Of a stretch of 62,091 bases of DNA, positions 17,044 to 25,339 are shown in pieces. Numbering within the stretch: the stretch's first letter is position 1; each line of letters opens with the position of its first letter. The translations under genes were made by a program, and so were the position numbers. The stretch is taken from the NCBI GenBank assembly GCA_905478995.1, contig CAJQKT010000013.1:1-62091 (forward strand). The letters run 5' to 3'. Below the pieces are notes generated by a model. It was given only the letters and a program-made list of their open reading frames with translations. It was not told the DNA's origin and did not search any database. Source of the stretch: an uncultured Pseudomonadales bacterium. Its GTDB lineage: Bacteria > Pseudomonadota > Gammaproteobacteria > Pseudomonadales > UBA7434.

Positions 17044-18777
17044 ATGACACTTCCAGACGATATTACAGTTAAAGATGTTGACGTTTTGATCATTGGTGGA
17101 GGCACGGCCGGGCCTATGGCTGCGGTGGCAGCCAAAGAAAAGGACCCGACTGCGTCGGTAATGCTCCTTGAAAAGGCCAATGTGAAGCGTTCTGGTGCCA
17201 TTAGCATGGGTATGGACGGGCTCAATAACGCCGTCGTCCCAGGGCATTCAACACCAGAAGATTATGTGAAGGAAATCACCATTGCCAATGATGGTGTCTT
17301 GTTGCAAAAGGGCGTGATGACCTACGCGGAAAATTCTTTCAAGATGATTGAAAAACTTGATGCTTGGGGAGTCTATTTCCAAAAAGATGAGACCGGTGAG
17401 TACGATATGAAAAAGGTTCACCACCTGGGAACGTACGTGCTGCCAATGCCTGAAGGGCATAATATTAAAAAAATCCTATACAGGAGACTCCGTCGGCATC
17501 GGGTCACTGTAGAAAACCGCTATCAAGCTATTCGCTTGCTGAAAGATCAAGATGGAAATGCTTGCGGATGTATCTCATTAAACACCCGCACCGCTGAGAT
17601 CGTTGTGATTCGAGCGAAATCTGTGGTGATGTGTACTGGGGCTGCGGGGAGAATCGGGCTGCCCGCCTCCGGGTATCTTTACGGCACTTATGAGAATCCG
17701 TCGAATTGTGGCGATGGTCACTCGATGGCTTATCAGGCAGGCGCCGAGCTTACTGGTCTGGAGTGCTACCAAATTAACCCTCTGTTAAAAGACTACAATG
17801 GGCCAGCATGCGCTTATGTAACAGGGCCGCTAGGCGGTTATACCGCTAATTCAAAGGGTGATCGTTTTATTGAGTGCGATTACTGGAGCGGTCAGATGAT
17901 GATGGAGTTCTACAACGAGCTTCAAGGCGGCAATGGTCCAGTATTTCTTAAGCTCGATCATCTGGCAGAAGAGATTATTGAAGAAGTCGAGCATGTTCTC
18001 CATACCAACGAGCGACCCAGTCGAGGCCGTTTCCATGATGGTCGTGGGACTGATTACCGAACCAAGATGGTCGAAATGCATATTTCTGAAATCGGTTTTT
18101 GTGCTGGCCATTCCGCTTCTGGTGTATGGACTAATGAGAAAGGTGAAACCACCATTCCGGGGCTCTATGGTGCCGGTGATATGGCCTCGATACCTCACAG
18201 CTATATGTTAGGCGCGTTTGTGTTTGGCGAGATTTGTGGAACTAATGCCGCGGAGTTCGCCGAGGGACGGGATTTTGCTGAGTTGGATGTTGAATACATC
18301 ACGGCCGAACGAGATCGTATTTTGGCACCGTTGAAACGCACTGACGGCATCCCTCCAAGTCAGTTTGAGTACAAGGTGCGCCGTTTGGTGAATGACTATC
18401 TACAGCCACCTAAAGTCACTAAAAAAATGGACATCGGCCTCGAACGCTTAATTGCAATGGAGGACGATATACAACACCTCTATGCACGTGATGCTCACGA
18501 GTTGCTGCGTGCCAATGAGGCCCAGCATATATATGACTGTGCGCAAATGGCAGCCGTTGCATCGATGTACCGTCAAGAAAGTCGCTGGGGACTTTACCAT
18601 CATTATGTAGATCATCCTGAGACAAATAATGATGACTGGTTCTGCCACGTACAACTTTATAAAAACGAAGCCGGTGAGATGGTCTGTAAAAAGAGGCCTA
18701 TTGACCCTTATGTTGTTGAGTTGGATGACAATGAAAAGAATGCTTATGCACAAATGCGTGTTCAGCAGACCGGTTAA
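17044..18777 (+). CDS. AprA-like FAD-dependent oxidoreductase (fumarate reductase/adenylylsulfate reductase flavoprotein family)
   Basis: Cytoplasmic flavoprotein of 577 aa. The FAD dinucleotide fold opens with VLIIGGGTAGP (residues 14-24). ERSG-like KRSGAISMGMDGLNN follows, matching the AprA loop that carries a substrate-contacting Asn. FAD-family elements CTGAAG, MAYQAGAELTGLE and GLYGAGDMASIPHSYMLGAFVFG are present. It is nearer AprA than SdhA/FrdA in these loops but shorter than dissimilatory AprA (over 600 aa). Two bases of evidence tie it to electron transfer: the short 2[4Fe-4S] ferredoxin directly downstream, AprB-like, and the further ferredoxins. No sat, dsr or qmo genes are present, so canonical sulfate/sulfite metabolism is unlikely. 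Reaction unknown. Confidence 0.85.
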   Translation: MTLPDDITVKDVDVLIIGGGTAGPMAAVAAKEKDPTASVMLLEKANVKRSGAISMGMDGLNNAVVPGHSTPEDYVKEITIANDGVLLQKGVMTYAENSFKMIEKLDAWGVYFQKDETGEYDMKKVHHLGTYVLPMPEGHNIKKILYRRLRRHRVTVENRYQAIRLLKDQDGNACGCISLNTRTAEIVVIRAKSVVMCTGAAGRIGLPASGYLYGTYENPSNCGDGHSMAYQAGAELTGLECYQINPLLKDYNGPACAYVTGPLGGYTANSKGDRFIECDYWSGQMMMEFYNELQGGNGPVFLKLDHLAEEIIEEVEHVLHTNERPSRGRFHDGRGTDYRTKMVEMHISEIGFCAGHSASGVWTNEKGETTIPGLYGAGDMASIPHSYMLGAFVFGEICGTNAAEFAEGRDFAELDVEYITAERDRILAPLKRTDGIPPSQFEYKVRRLVNDYLQPPKVTKKMDIGLERLIAMEDDIQHLYARDAHELLRANEAQHIYDCAQMAAVASMYRQESRWGLYHHYVDHPETNNDDWFCHVQLYKNEAGEMVCKKRPIDPYVVELDDNEKNAYAQMRVQQTG

Positions 18778-18804
18778 ACCAATTTATTTAGAGGGGACTC
18801 TACC

Positions 18805-19038
18805 ATGCCAATAGCATCACAAATATCAATGGTTCCAGTAGTTGTTGATGACGAAAAATGTATTGCGGAAAAGGGTTGCCGCACGTGTATTGACGTCTGT
18901 CCGTTAGACGTTTTGTGGATCAATGAAGAAACCGGGAAGGCTCACATGAAATACGATGAATGCTGGTATTGCATGCCCTGCGAGACAGATTGCCCAACAG
19001 ATGCTGTTTCCGTCAACATACCGTATTTACTGCGCTGA
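18805..19038 (+). CDS. Short 2[4Fe-4S] ferredoxin, AprB-like
   Basis: A protein of 77 aa with two cluster motifs: CIAEKGCRTCIDVCP (about 20-34) and CWYCMPCETDCP (about 53-64). The spacing with an extra insertion in the first motif (C-x5-C-x2-C-x3-C) and the VWINEETGKAHMKYDECWYC stretch resemble the N-terminal ferredoxin part of AprB. It lacks the rest of AprB (usually about 150 aa), including the long C-terminal tail that wraps round AprA. It follows the flavoprotein by 27 bases with a strong GAGGGG ribosome-binding site and should be its electron partner. Confidence 0.88.
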   Translation: MPIASQISMVPVVVDDEKCIAEKGCRTCIDVCPLDVLWINEETGKAHMKYDECWYCMPCETDCPTDAVSVNIPYLLR

Positions 19039-19051
19039 GGTTAATAAAACA

Positions 19052-20026
19052 ATGTCTAATTTTACTGATCCATTCTTACAATCAATTGAGACGCGTTTGA
19101 ATGACTCCGATGTGGGTATACGCCGCGTCGCCGTAATGGACTTAGTCGATAGTCCCGAGCCAGCTGCCGTTGAGCTATTGATCATGGCGCTGAGCGACGT
19201 TGACGCCGCGGTGCGTATGGAAGCGGCCAAGGTGATTGACGAGTTTGAGCCAGTCGACATGATGGACGCGCTGGTTGATGCGTTGACTTCAACCGATGAG
19301 GCCGTGCGCAATGCTGCTGCTAACGCTTTGGCTGATTTAAAAGACCAAACCGTGGCTCCCGCATTATTAGCGGCGCTCTCAGGTGACGATCCATTTGTAC
19401 TGACTGCAGTATTGCGTGCATTAAAACCGATGCGTATTAAAGAAGCGCGCGTTCATGCGATCGAGCTTCTTCAACATGCGGACGCTAGCGTGCGTCGAGA
19501 GGCCGTGGGTGTTCTTGGCTACTTACAAGAAGTAGAAAACTTGCCGCAGTTAATCGCTGTGGCTGCACATGATGACGACTCTGAAGTTCGTCGCACAGCA
19601 GTTGGAACTCTCGTCTATGCGACTTCTAGCCAAGTTTCGGAGCCGCTGATTGCTGCCTTGAACGACGACAACTGGCAAGTATTGGTTGAGGCAATAAAGG
19701 GAATAGGTCGTTTGAAAATCACCGATGCGATCCAACCACTCATTGAGAAAACATCCGGCCAGCGCTGGGAGGTTATGGAGAAGGCAGCCGAGTCCATAGG
19801 AAAATTGGGCCTCATCGATGGTATTCCTGCACTGGGCGCTTGTATAACCAACCCAATTAGTAATTTACGTAAGGCTGCGGTTGCAGCACTGGGCGAAATT
19901 TCTCACACAGACGGCCTGCAATTTATAGCTGTAGCGCTAGACGATAACGATCCCGATGTGCGTAAACTTGCGCGTTGGGCAAAAGATAAAATTGAAACTG
20001 CGGATAAAGTAACTAGCGCAGGCTAA
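19052..20026 (+). CDS. HEAT-repeat (PBS lyase-type) scaffold protein
   Basis: A soluble, acidic protein of 324 aa built almost entirely of about ten 30-residue alpha-helical repeats. Units such as DVDAAVRMEAAKVIDEF, STDEAVRNAAANALADL, HADASVRREAVGVLGYL and DDNDPDVRKLARWAKDKI carry the V-R-x-x-A signature of HEAT/PBS repeats. No catalytic motif or membrane segment is seen. Such proteins bind partners or help assemble cofactored enzymes. Its place between two ferredoxins suggests it holds or matures the flavoprotein-ferredoxin complex; that is inference. ATG 19052 is chosen over an upstream in-frame ATG inside the ferredoxin gene. Confidence 0.85.
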   Translation: MSNFTDPFLQSIETRLNDSDVGIRRVAVMDLVDSPEPAAVELLIMALSDVDAAVRMEAAKVIDEFEPVDMMDALVDALTSTDEAVRNAAANALADLKDQTVAPALLAALSGDDPFVLTAVLRALKPMRIKEARVHAIELLQHADASVRREAVGVLGYLQEVENLPQLIAVAAHDDDSEVRRTAVGTLVYATSSQVSEPLIAALNDDNWQVLVEAIKGIGRLKITDAIQPLIEKTSGQRWEVMEKAAESIGKLGLIDGIPALGACITNPISNLRKAAVAALGEISHTDGLQFIAVALDDNDPDVRKLARWAKDKIETADKVTSAG

Positions 20027-20044
20027 TTAATAGGACTTTTGGTT

Positions 20045-20389
20045 ATGACTTTTGTTGTTACAGAGCAATGCATTAAATGCAAATTTACTGACTGTGTTGA
20101 CGTTTGTCCTGTTGATTGTTTTCACGAAGGACCCAACTTTCTCGTCATTAATCCTGATGGCTGTATTGACTGTGCATTGTGTATTCCCGAGTGCCCAGTG
20201 GATGCAATTTATGAGGAGAGCGATTTGCCGCAAGAGTTTCAGGAATATACAAAAATCAATGCAGATCTCTCCGCTAAATGGCCTGAGATTTTAGCGACAC
20301 AAAAACCGTTAGATGATGCTGAAGATTGGGCTGATCAACCCGGCAAACGCGATTTTCTAATTTTTGAAGCTGGCGGCGATTCCGTTTGA
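20045..20389 (+). CDS. 7Fe ferredoxin (FdxA-like)
   Basis: A protein of 114 aa closely following the Azotobacter ferredoxin I pattern. Cysteines at 9, 17, 21, 25 and then [12 protein letters not shown] near 39-51 would bind one [3Fe-4S] and one [4Fe-4S] cluster; the extra Cys12 is usual. The C-terminal half ([10 protein letters not shown]) is the FdxA extension. Its ATG 20045 has AGGA upstream; TTG at 20039 is less likely. It is the second ferredoxin of this operon and could link the flavoprotein to the ferredoxin-NADP reductase further down. Confidence 0.92.
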   Translation: MTFVVTEQCIKCKFTDCVDVCPVDCFHEGPNFLVINPDGCIDCALCIPECPVDAIYEESDLPQEFQEYTKINADLSAKWPEILATQKPLDDAEDWADQPGKRDFLIFEAGGDSV

Positions 20390-20446
20390 ATACTCTTTCG
20401 ACGAGCTCTTTTTTGTGTTGTTGCATGCAAAAAAAAGGATTTTTTT

Positions 20447-20767
20447 ATGGCTAGGCAGCAATCTTCTCCTGTGAAGGTTCATCTTAAAAATACACCAAGT
20501 ATTCTCAATTTAACCTGGTCTGATGGCGAAAAAACCGAAATTTCGGGTGTCAGCCTGCGCCGTTTTTGTGCCTGCTCAGGGTGCCGTTCAAGGCAAGTGA
20601 TTGGCACTGAGATTATTACGGACAGTGGTGAAATACAGAATATTAAGCTTATGGGTAGTACAGGTTTACAAATTGTTTTCGCTGATGGGCATGACCGAGG
20701 CGTCTTTCCTTGGGCCTATATATATGCGATTGCGAATGGAGGCGCGCTCGATTTTTTAGCCAGTTAG
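20447..20767 (+). CDS. DUF971 (GBBH-like N-terminal) domain protein
   Basis: A protein of 106 aa consisting of a single DUF971 domain: LNLTWSDGEKTEISGVSLRRFCACSGCRS at the start and GVFPWAYIYAIA near the end. The Cys cluster CACSGC may bind metal. In plant HCF101 this domain is fused behind DUF59 and Mrp domains and belongs to [4Fe-4S] cluster assembly; here the Mrp gene with DUF59 is two genes downstream. This supports an Fe-S maturation role for the ferredoxins of the cluster (inference). A clear AAAGGA site precedes the ATG. Confidence 0.85.
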   Translation: MARQQSSPVKVHLKNTPSILNLTWSDGEKTEISGVSLRRFCACSGCRSRQVIGTEIITDSGEIQNIKLMGSTGLQIVFADGHDRGVFPWAYIYAIANGGALDFLAS

Positions 20768-21254
20768 GTTAAAAAATTTATTAACAGCAAGTTGGCTGGG
20801 TATTTTTGAGTGTGTTTATTAACCTTTATTTTACCAGATATCATCCTGACATTGAGTCTCTCCAGATGTGCTTATGGAGCACAATTTTGAATATTTCAGT
20901 TTGCCAAGAGAAGGACTCCGATGTGTAGTCTCTTGCCCAAATCAACGCCTTCTTTTATTTAAGGTATCGCGTTTAGTGTCCGTAGTAGCGAGTAGTATTT
21001 TTCTTAGCACGCAGTTTTCATCCGGTCCTCATTTAATTTGAGAAAATGGTGCCAGCAACTTCTCTAATATTTTCTTTAATGGTCGTAGGGAATTCTAGTT
21101 GCATTTATTTTAATGCCTGACACGGTCGTGCGCTGAAATAACAAAATATTTGAGGGGCGAGACGCGTTTTTTGGATGCCTCCGACTAGCAGTGCCAATCT
21201 TAAGCTAGTGATTGCTCAATTTTTACAAATTATGAACAGAGAGGATTGTTAATT
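20768..21254. other. Intergenic region before the ferredoxin-NADP reductase gene
   Basis: About 490 bases without a gene I can support. It breaks the run of closely spaced genes, so the reductase and mrp genes probably have their own promoter here. I see no copy of the GTTATAAC operator motif found before gntR and no strong hairpin. Confidence 0.5.
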
Positions 21255-22025
21255 ATGGCAAAACTGATGACTGAGAAGGTAACCGAAGTTCATCATTGGA
21301 ATGACACTTTGTTTAGTTTTAAAACGACTAGAGATATGGGTTTTCGATTTAAAAGTGGACATTTCACGATGATTGGACTCGAGGCTGAGGGTCGCCCGTT
21401 GTTGCGAGCTTATAGTATCGTCAGCGCAAACTACGAAGAAGAGTTAGAGTTTTTTAGCATTAAAGTTCCTGATGGCCCGTTAACATCAAAATTACAAAAT
21501 ATTCAAATAGGCGATGAAGTATTTGTTAACAACAAGCCCACGGGTACACTGACACTGGACAATTTGCTTCCAGGAAGAAACTTATATTTGTTTAGCACGG
21601 GTACCGGCTTGGCTCCCTTTATTAGTATTATTAAAGATCCTGAGGTGTATGAGAATTTTGATAAAATTATATTGACCCATGGCGTCCGCAAAGTTAATGA
21701 GCTTGCGTATCGAGAATTATTTACTGATTCGCTCCCGAACAATGAATATTTTGGTGAAGAAGTTCGGAGTAAGTTGATCTACTACCCAACGGTAACCCGG
21801 GAGCATTATGCTAATCAGGGTAGAGTAACTGATTTAATAGAATCAGGCGAAATTATTAGTAGCCTTGGTCTTCCTCCTTTAAGTCCAGAACACGATCGTG
21901 CAATGATCTGCGGTAGCCCATCGATGCTTAAAGAGATTTCTGCAAGTCTTGAGGCGCTAGGTTTCTCTGAGTCACATCATGGCAATATTGGTAGTTATGT
22001 TATTGAACGCGCGTTTGTGGAGTAG
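21255..22025 (+). CDS. fpr: Ferredoxin-NADP+ reductase (Fpr type)
   Basis: FAD enzyme of 256 aa that moves electrons between NADPH and ferredoxin or flavodoxin. Visible: RAYSIVSA (FAD-binding R-x-Y-S), GTGLAPFISI (NADP pyrophosphate loop), MICGSPSMLKE and the C-terminal YVIERAFVE, the bacterial subclass ending that stacks near the flavin. GAGAGG precedes ATG 21255. With two ferredoxins encoded just upstream it most likely serves this cluster. A separate housekeeping copy elsewhere is probable. Confidence 0.93.
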   Translation: MAKLMTEKVTEVHHWNDTLFSFKTTRDMGFRFKSGHFTMIGLEAEGRPLLRAYSIVSANYEEELEFFSIKVPDGPLTSKLQNIQIGDEVFVNNKPTGTLTLDNLLPGRNLYLFSTGTGLAPFISIIKDPEVYENFDKIILTHGVRKVNELAYRELFTDSLPNNEYFGEEVRSKLIYYPTVTREHYANQGRVTDLIESGEIISSLGLPPLSPEHDRAMICGSPSMLKEISASLEALGFSESHHGNIGSYVIERAFVE

Positions 22026-22033
22026 CAATTATT

Positions 22034-23116
22034 TTGAATAAACAGAAAGTTTTGTCGGTACTTGAGTCCATTAATGATCCATTGTTGGACAGAGACTATG
22101 TTGCGTTGAGAGCCGTAGAGTCTGTAGAGATAGAGAATGGCTGCACTAATATTGTCATTAAATTGGGTGCGAAAGCAGACTCTCTGGAAAAGAAAACTAG
22201 TCTGGCGTTGAAAGCTAGGCTTGAGGCTGCGGGACTAGGCCCAATTAATTTGCGCATGGTCACTGAAGTACTGCCTTTCGCTGTGCCGAATGAACAGAAG
22301 CATTTGTCTGGTGTTAAAAATATCGTGATGGTTGCTTCAGGCAAGGGCGGTGTAGGCAAGTCAACGACCGCAGTGAATCTTAGTTTAGCTCTGCATGCTG
22401 AAGGCGCCAAAGTCGGACTTTTAGATGCCGATATTTACGGTCCTAGCCAGTGCGCAATGCTTGGCGTCGACGAAGACATTAAGCCCGAATTGGTCGACCA
22501 AAAATTCATAAGGCCTGTTGAGAGATTTGGAATTAAGTCAATGTCCGTAGGGTATTTGTCTAAGGAAAAAGCGCCGATGATTTGGCGAGGCTCAATGGCC
22601 GTGCGGGCGCTGCAGCAGTTGATGGAGCAGACTTTGTGGGGCGATATTGATTATTTGATTATTGATATGCCGCCAGGTACGGGTGATATTCAAATATCTT
22701 TGGCGCAAACCTTCCATGTGGCAGGAGCGGTTATCGTTACTACCCCGCAGGAGATTGCTTTGCTGGATGCTCGCAAAGGAATTGAGATGTTCAAAAAAGT
22801 CGGGATCCCTGTGTTGGGCATCTGCGAAAATATGGCAACGCATATTTGTTCAAACTGTGGCCACGAGGAGTCTATTTTCGGTGCTGGCGGAGCTGCCAAA
22901 TTAGCACAGGATTATTTGACGCCATTGCTAGGCTCGCTGCCCTTGGATTCGCGTATTCGAGAAAACGTTGATCAAGGACTTCCCACCGTTGTAAATGATC
23001 CTATGGGATCTCTGTGCAATTCATACATGGCACTGGCTAATCAAGTTGCAGCTCAGCTCTGGCTCAGTAATCTCGATGCCGTACAGTCACCTACCATGGT
23101 TGTTTCCGACGCTTAG
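22034..23116 (+). CDS. apbC: Mrp/ApbC-type Fe-S cluster carrier ATPase with DUF59 domain
   Basis: P-loop protein of 360 aa. The N-terminal DUF59/MIP18 part (about 1-80, VLESINDPLLDRDYV) precedes the Mrp ATPase with the deviant Walker A GKGGVGKST (about 103-111), DADIYGPS and DMPPGTGD. Conserved CSNC (about 272-275) is the bridging-cluster site of ApbC/Nbp35-class carriers. It would deliver [4Fe-4S] clusters to apoproteins. The start is TTG, eight bases after the reductase stop, with GGAG inside that stop region. Together with the DUF971 gene it reconstitutes the HCF101 domain set as two separate proteins. Confidence 0.92.
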   Translation: MNKQKVLSVLESINDPLLDRDYVALRAVESVEIENGCTNIVIKLGAKADSLEKKTSLALKARLEAAGLGPINLRMVTEVLPFAVPNEQKHLSGVKNIVMVASGKGGVGKSTTAVNLSLALHAEGAKVGLLDADIYGPSQCAMLGVDEDIKPELVDQKFIRPVERFGIKSMSVGYLSKEKAPMIWRGSMAVRALQQLMEQTLWGDIDYLIIDMPPGTGDIQISLAQTFHVAGAVIVTTPQEIALLDARKGIEMFKKVGIPVLGICENMATHICSNCGHEESIFGAGGAAKLAQDYLTPLLGSLPLDSRIRENVDQGLPTVVNDPMGSLCNSYMALANQVAAQLWLSNLDAVQSPTMVVSDA

Positions 23117-23812
23117 GCGTGATTTTTTCGACTCCTCCCTACAGGCCTCCAGTTGCTTGCGAGACCTTTCATGTGCTTTTCTTAGTAAATTTTTTGTAGT
23201 CTTTTCATATCTTTAGTTTGCTGCCTTATGTTTTCTTATCGACGGTCGACGCAAGGTGGCAATGGGTTGTCTTGTCCGACTTTTTTTAGAAGCATATCTA
23301 GTATCTGCTTGCTGAGCGCACGCGACATAACCTGGTCTGTGTTGAGTCAATTGAGCTCTAAAGATTACTTGTGGATTCTTGACGTTGTCTTTTATGGCTA
23401 TCGAAATTTAATCTTCGCGTATTTATTTTATTTACATGTAATGATCGTAAGTAACTTGTATTAGTTATTTATTTTTTTATTTTTTTATTTTTTTTCACTC
23501 TTAGTTTTGCCTAATTTTAGTGCGCTAGAGCCATTTTATAACCCATTTATTTTGCTGATTTACAGTTTCGATCTTTTTTTCATACCGACTGATTTTGTTG
23601 TGAAGATAAAAAAACCTTTCAATACATATCTTTATAAATCGATAAGCGAATTTTTTCATCTTTTATTATTTTGGCATGGAAATCGCAACATTGTTGTTAA
23701 CTCAATATGTATTTCTAATACGAGTTAAAAATTGAGTAGGCGCGAGTGCTTTTTAGAGGACGATTCCAAATTAGCTAGAAAGCACTATTAATATTTATAT
23801 TGTTTGGAGACT
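23117..23812. other. AT-rich intergenic region with (ATTTTTTT)3
   Basis: About 690 bases, markedly AT-rich compared with its neighbours and free of a convincing gene. It contains a period-8 repeat A-T7, A-T7, A-T8 at 23471-23495. Frames of 70-80 codons here are Phe/Leu/Ser-rich chance readings. It likely carries the 3' end of the mrp transcript and the porin promoter. Confidence 0.5.
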
Positions 23813-25021
23813 ATGATGCGATTTGAAAAGTATTTGGGGCTAGGACTATTAACTGCAATGGGCTACAGCGCTACAGCTTCTAGTGGGGCGATTGAGAGTG
23901 CGATAGAAAATGGTAAGGTTGAAGGAAACTTACGTGCCTATTACAACCATAGAGATTTTGAAACCAAGACAAATGAGTCCGCTTTTTCTCTTGGTGGCGC
24001 GCTACGTGCAGAGACAGGATATATAGGTTCTTTCAAGGTAGGTATGGGCTATTACACAGCCCAAGATGTCGGAACTAACGACTCTGACCTAAGCAAAGTA
24101 AATAAGCGGTTAGGTAGTGACTTAGAAGTTTTAGGCGAAGCTTATCTAAATGCCTCTATTGCCGATACTTCACTTACGCTAGGGCGTCAGAAATTAAGCA
24201 CTCCTTTTGCCAACAGTGGGGACGCCTTTATAATTCCTTTTAGTTTTGAGGGTGGCAGCATCAAAAACAATAGCATCAAAAATTTAACCATCGAGATTAG
24301 CCAAATTAACACGATCAAAAATCGTAATTCAAGTGAATTTTTGGATGTGGGAAAATTTTCAACCGGACGTTACGGGGTTAACCAAGAGAGCACATCAGGA
24401 ACGACAATTATTGGTGCAACCTATGCAGTCGATGGACTCAAATTTCAAGCCTGGGCCTATGAGTATGCTGAATTATTCAGTACTTTTTACGTTCAGGGCA
24501 ATTATAGTTTTGCCGCTAAGAGTGGCCTGAAGCCTTTTGTTGCGGCACAAGTTGTCAAGCAGAGTGATACGGGTGATAAATTACTCGGTAAAGTTGATTC
24601 GTCGTTGTGGGGACTTCAAGGTGGCGCAGCTTTTGGAAAGTCGAAATTGACCCTCGCTTATACCACCGTTGCGGAGGAAGCCGGTACTTTTAAAAACGGG
24701 GCTTTCCTAACGCCGTATTCTTACTCAACGAGCCCTATATTTACCAACAATATGCTTTCGACGGTAGAAAATACAGATGCAGGTGAAGCGATAAAATTAA
24801 CGCTCAATCATAGTTTCTCTAAAGCTAAACTGAAGGTTAGTTATGCGGATTTCGATTTTGATACCGCCGCTGATCGAGAGGCCATTAATGTTGATGTTAC
24901 CTATAGTCTTGATGACATGGTTAAAGGTTTGACGGCTCGCTGGAGAATCGAGTCTGTTATTTCGGACATATCTAGCGTCGAACAGATTAATAATCGCTTT
25001 CAGTTGCAGATGAAGTTTTAA
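23813..25021 (+). CDS. OprD-like outer-membrane porin
   Basis: Outer-membrane beta-barrel of 402 aa with a signal peptide (cleavage near SATAS, residues 20-24). Family hallmarks: GRQKLSTPFANSGDAFIIPFSFEGG, an early GNLRAYYNHRDF strand, alternating polar/hydrophobic strands and a C-terminal aromatic ending (FQLQMKF) for Bam recognition. OprD-class channels take up amino acids, organic acids and other small anions. It lies between the AprA-like/ferredoxin cluster and a SulP permease and may bring their substrate across the outer membrane. The ATG at 23813 or 23816 follows GGAG; TTG 23804 is less likely. Confidence 0.85.
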   Translation: MMRFEKYLGLGLLTAMGYSATASSGAIESAIENGKVEGNLRAYYNHRDFETKTNESAFSLGGALRAETGYIGSFKVGMGYYTAQDVGTNDSDLSKVNKRLGSDLEVLGEAYLNASIADTSLTLGRQKLSTPFANSGDAFIIPFSFEGGSIKNNSIKNLTIEISQINTIKNRNSSEFLDVGKFSTGRYGVNQESTSGTTIIGATYAVDGLKFQAWAYEYAELFSTFYVQGNYSFAAKSGLKPFVAAQVVKQSDTGDKLLGKVDSSLWGLQGGAAFGKSKLTLAYTTVAEEAGTFKNGAFLTPYSYSTSPIFTNNMLSTVENTDAGEAIKLTLNHSFSKAKLKVSYADFDFDTAADREAINVDVTYSLDDMVKGLTARWRIESVISDISSVEQINNRFQLQMKF

Positions 25022-25339
25022 CGGTTTCAGCGGCTAAAGTGCTACCGGTTTAAGAAAGGCGCTGCATTGACCCAGCCAGCAAGGATTAGCTCTACAAGGA
25101 TGTTATTGGAAAGTGAGCAAGAATGTTGTAGTAAGAAATGAGGGGGACTGAGCACTGTCCATGTTATTTGATCCAAAAGACTTTGACAGGCAGTGCCCAT
25201 ATTTTCTCGGGAATAGATTGTGAGAGTTTGGTCTAGCGTAGGCTCGAGTGACTGCCGACTATAATAATTTGTGCTCGGCGTGCCAACACTTTTAAAAAGA
25301 CGTTGATGCTCGTTGGGTTTCATATTTGAGGGTTAATTG
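25022..25339. other. Intergenic region between porin and sulP
   Basis: About 320 bases with no supported gene. A minus-strand frame of 93 codons (25042-25323) lacks a ribosome-binding site and recognisable motifs. No strong terminator or promoter is visible. Confidence 0.4.

Noticed and set aside
17044-19038. True dissimilatory adenylylsulfate reductase AprAB
   Set aside because: Flavoprotein is too short, the ferredoxin lacks the AprB C-terminal half, and no sat, dsr or qmo genes accompany it.
25042-25323. Minus-strand frame between porin and sulP
   Set aside because: No motif, no start site; typical chance reading.
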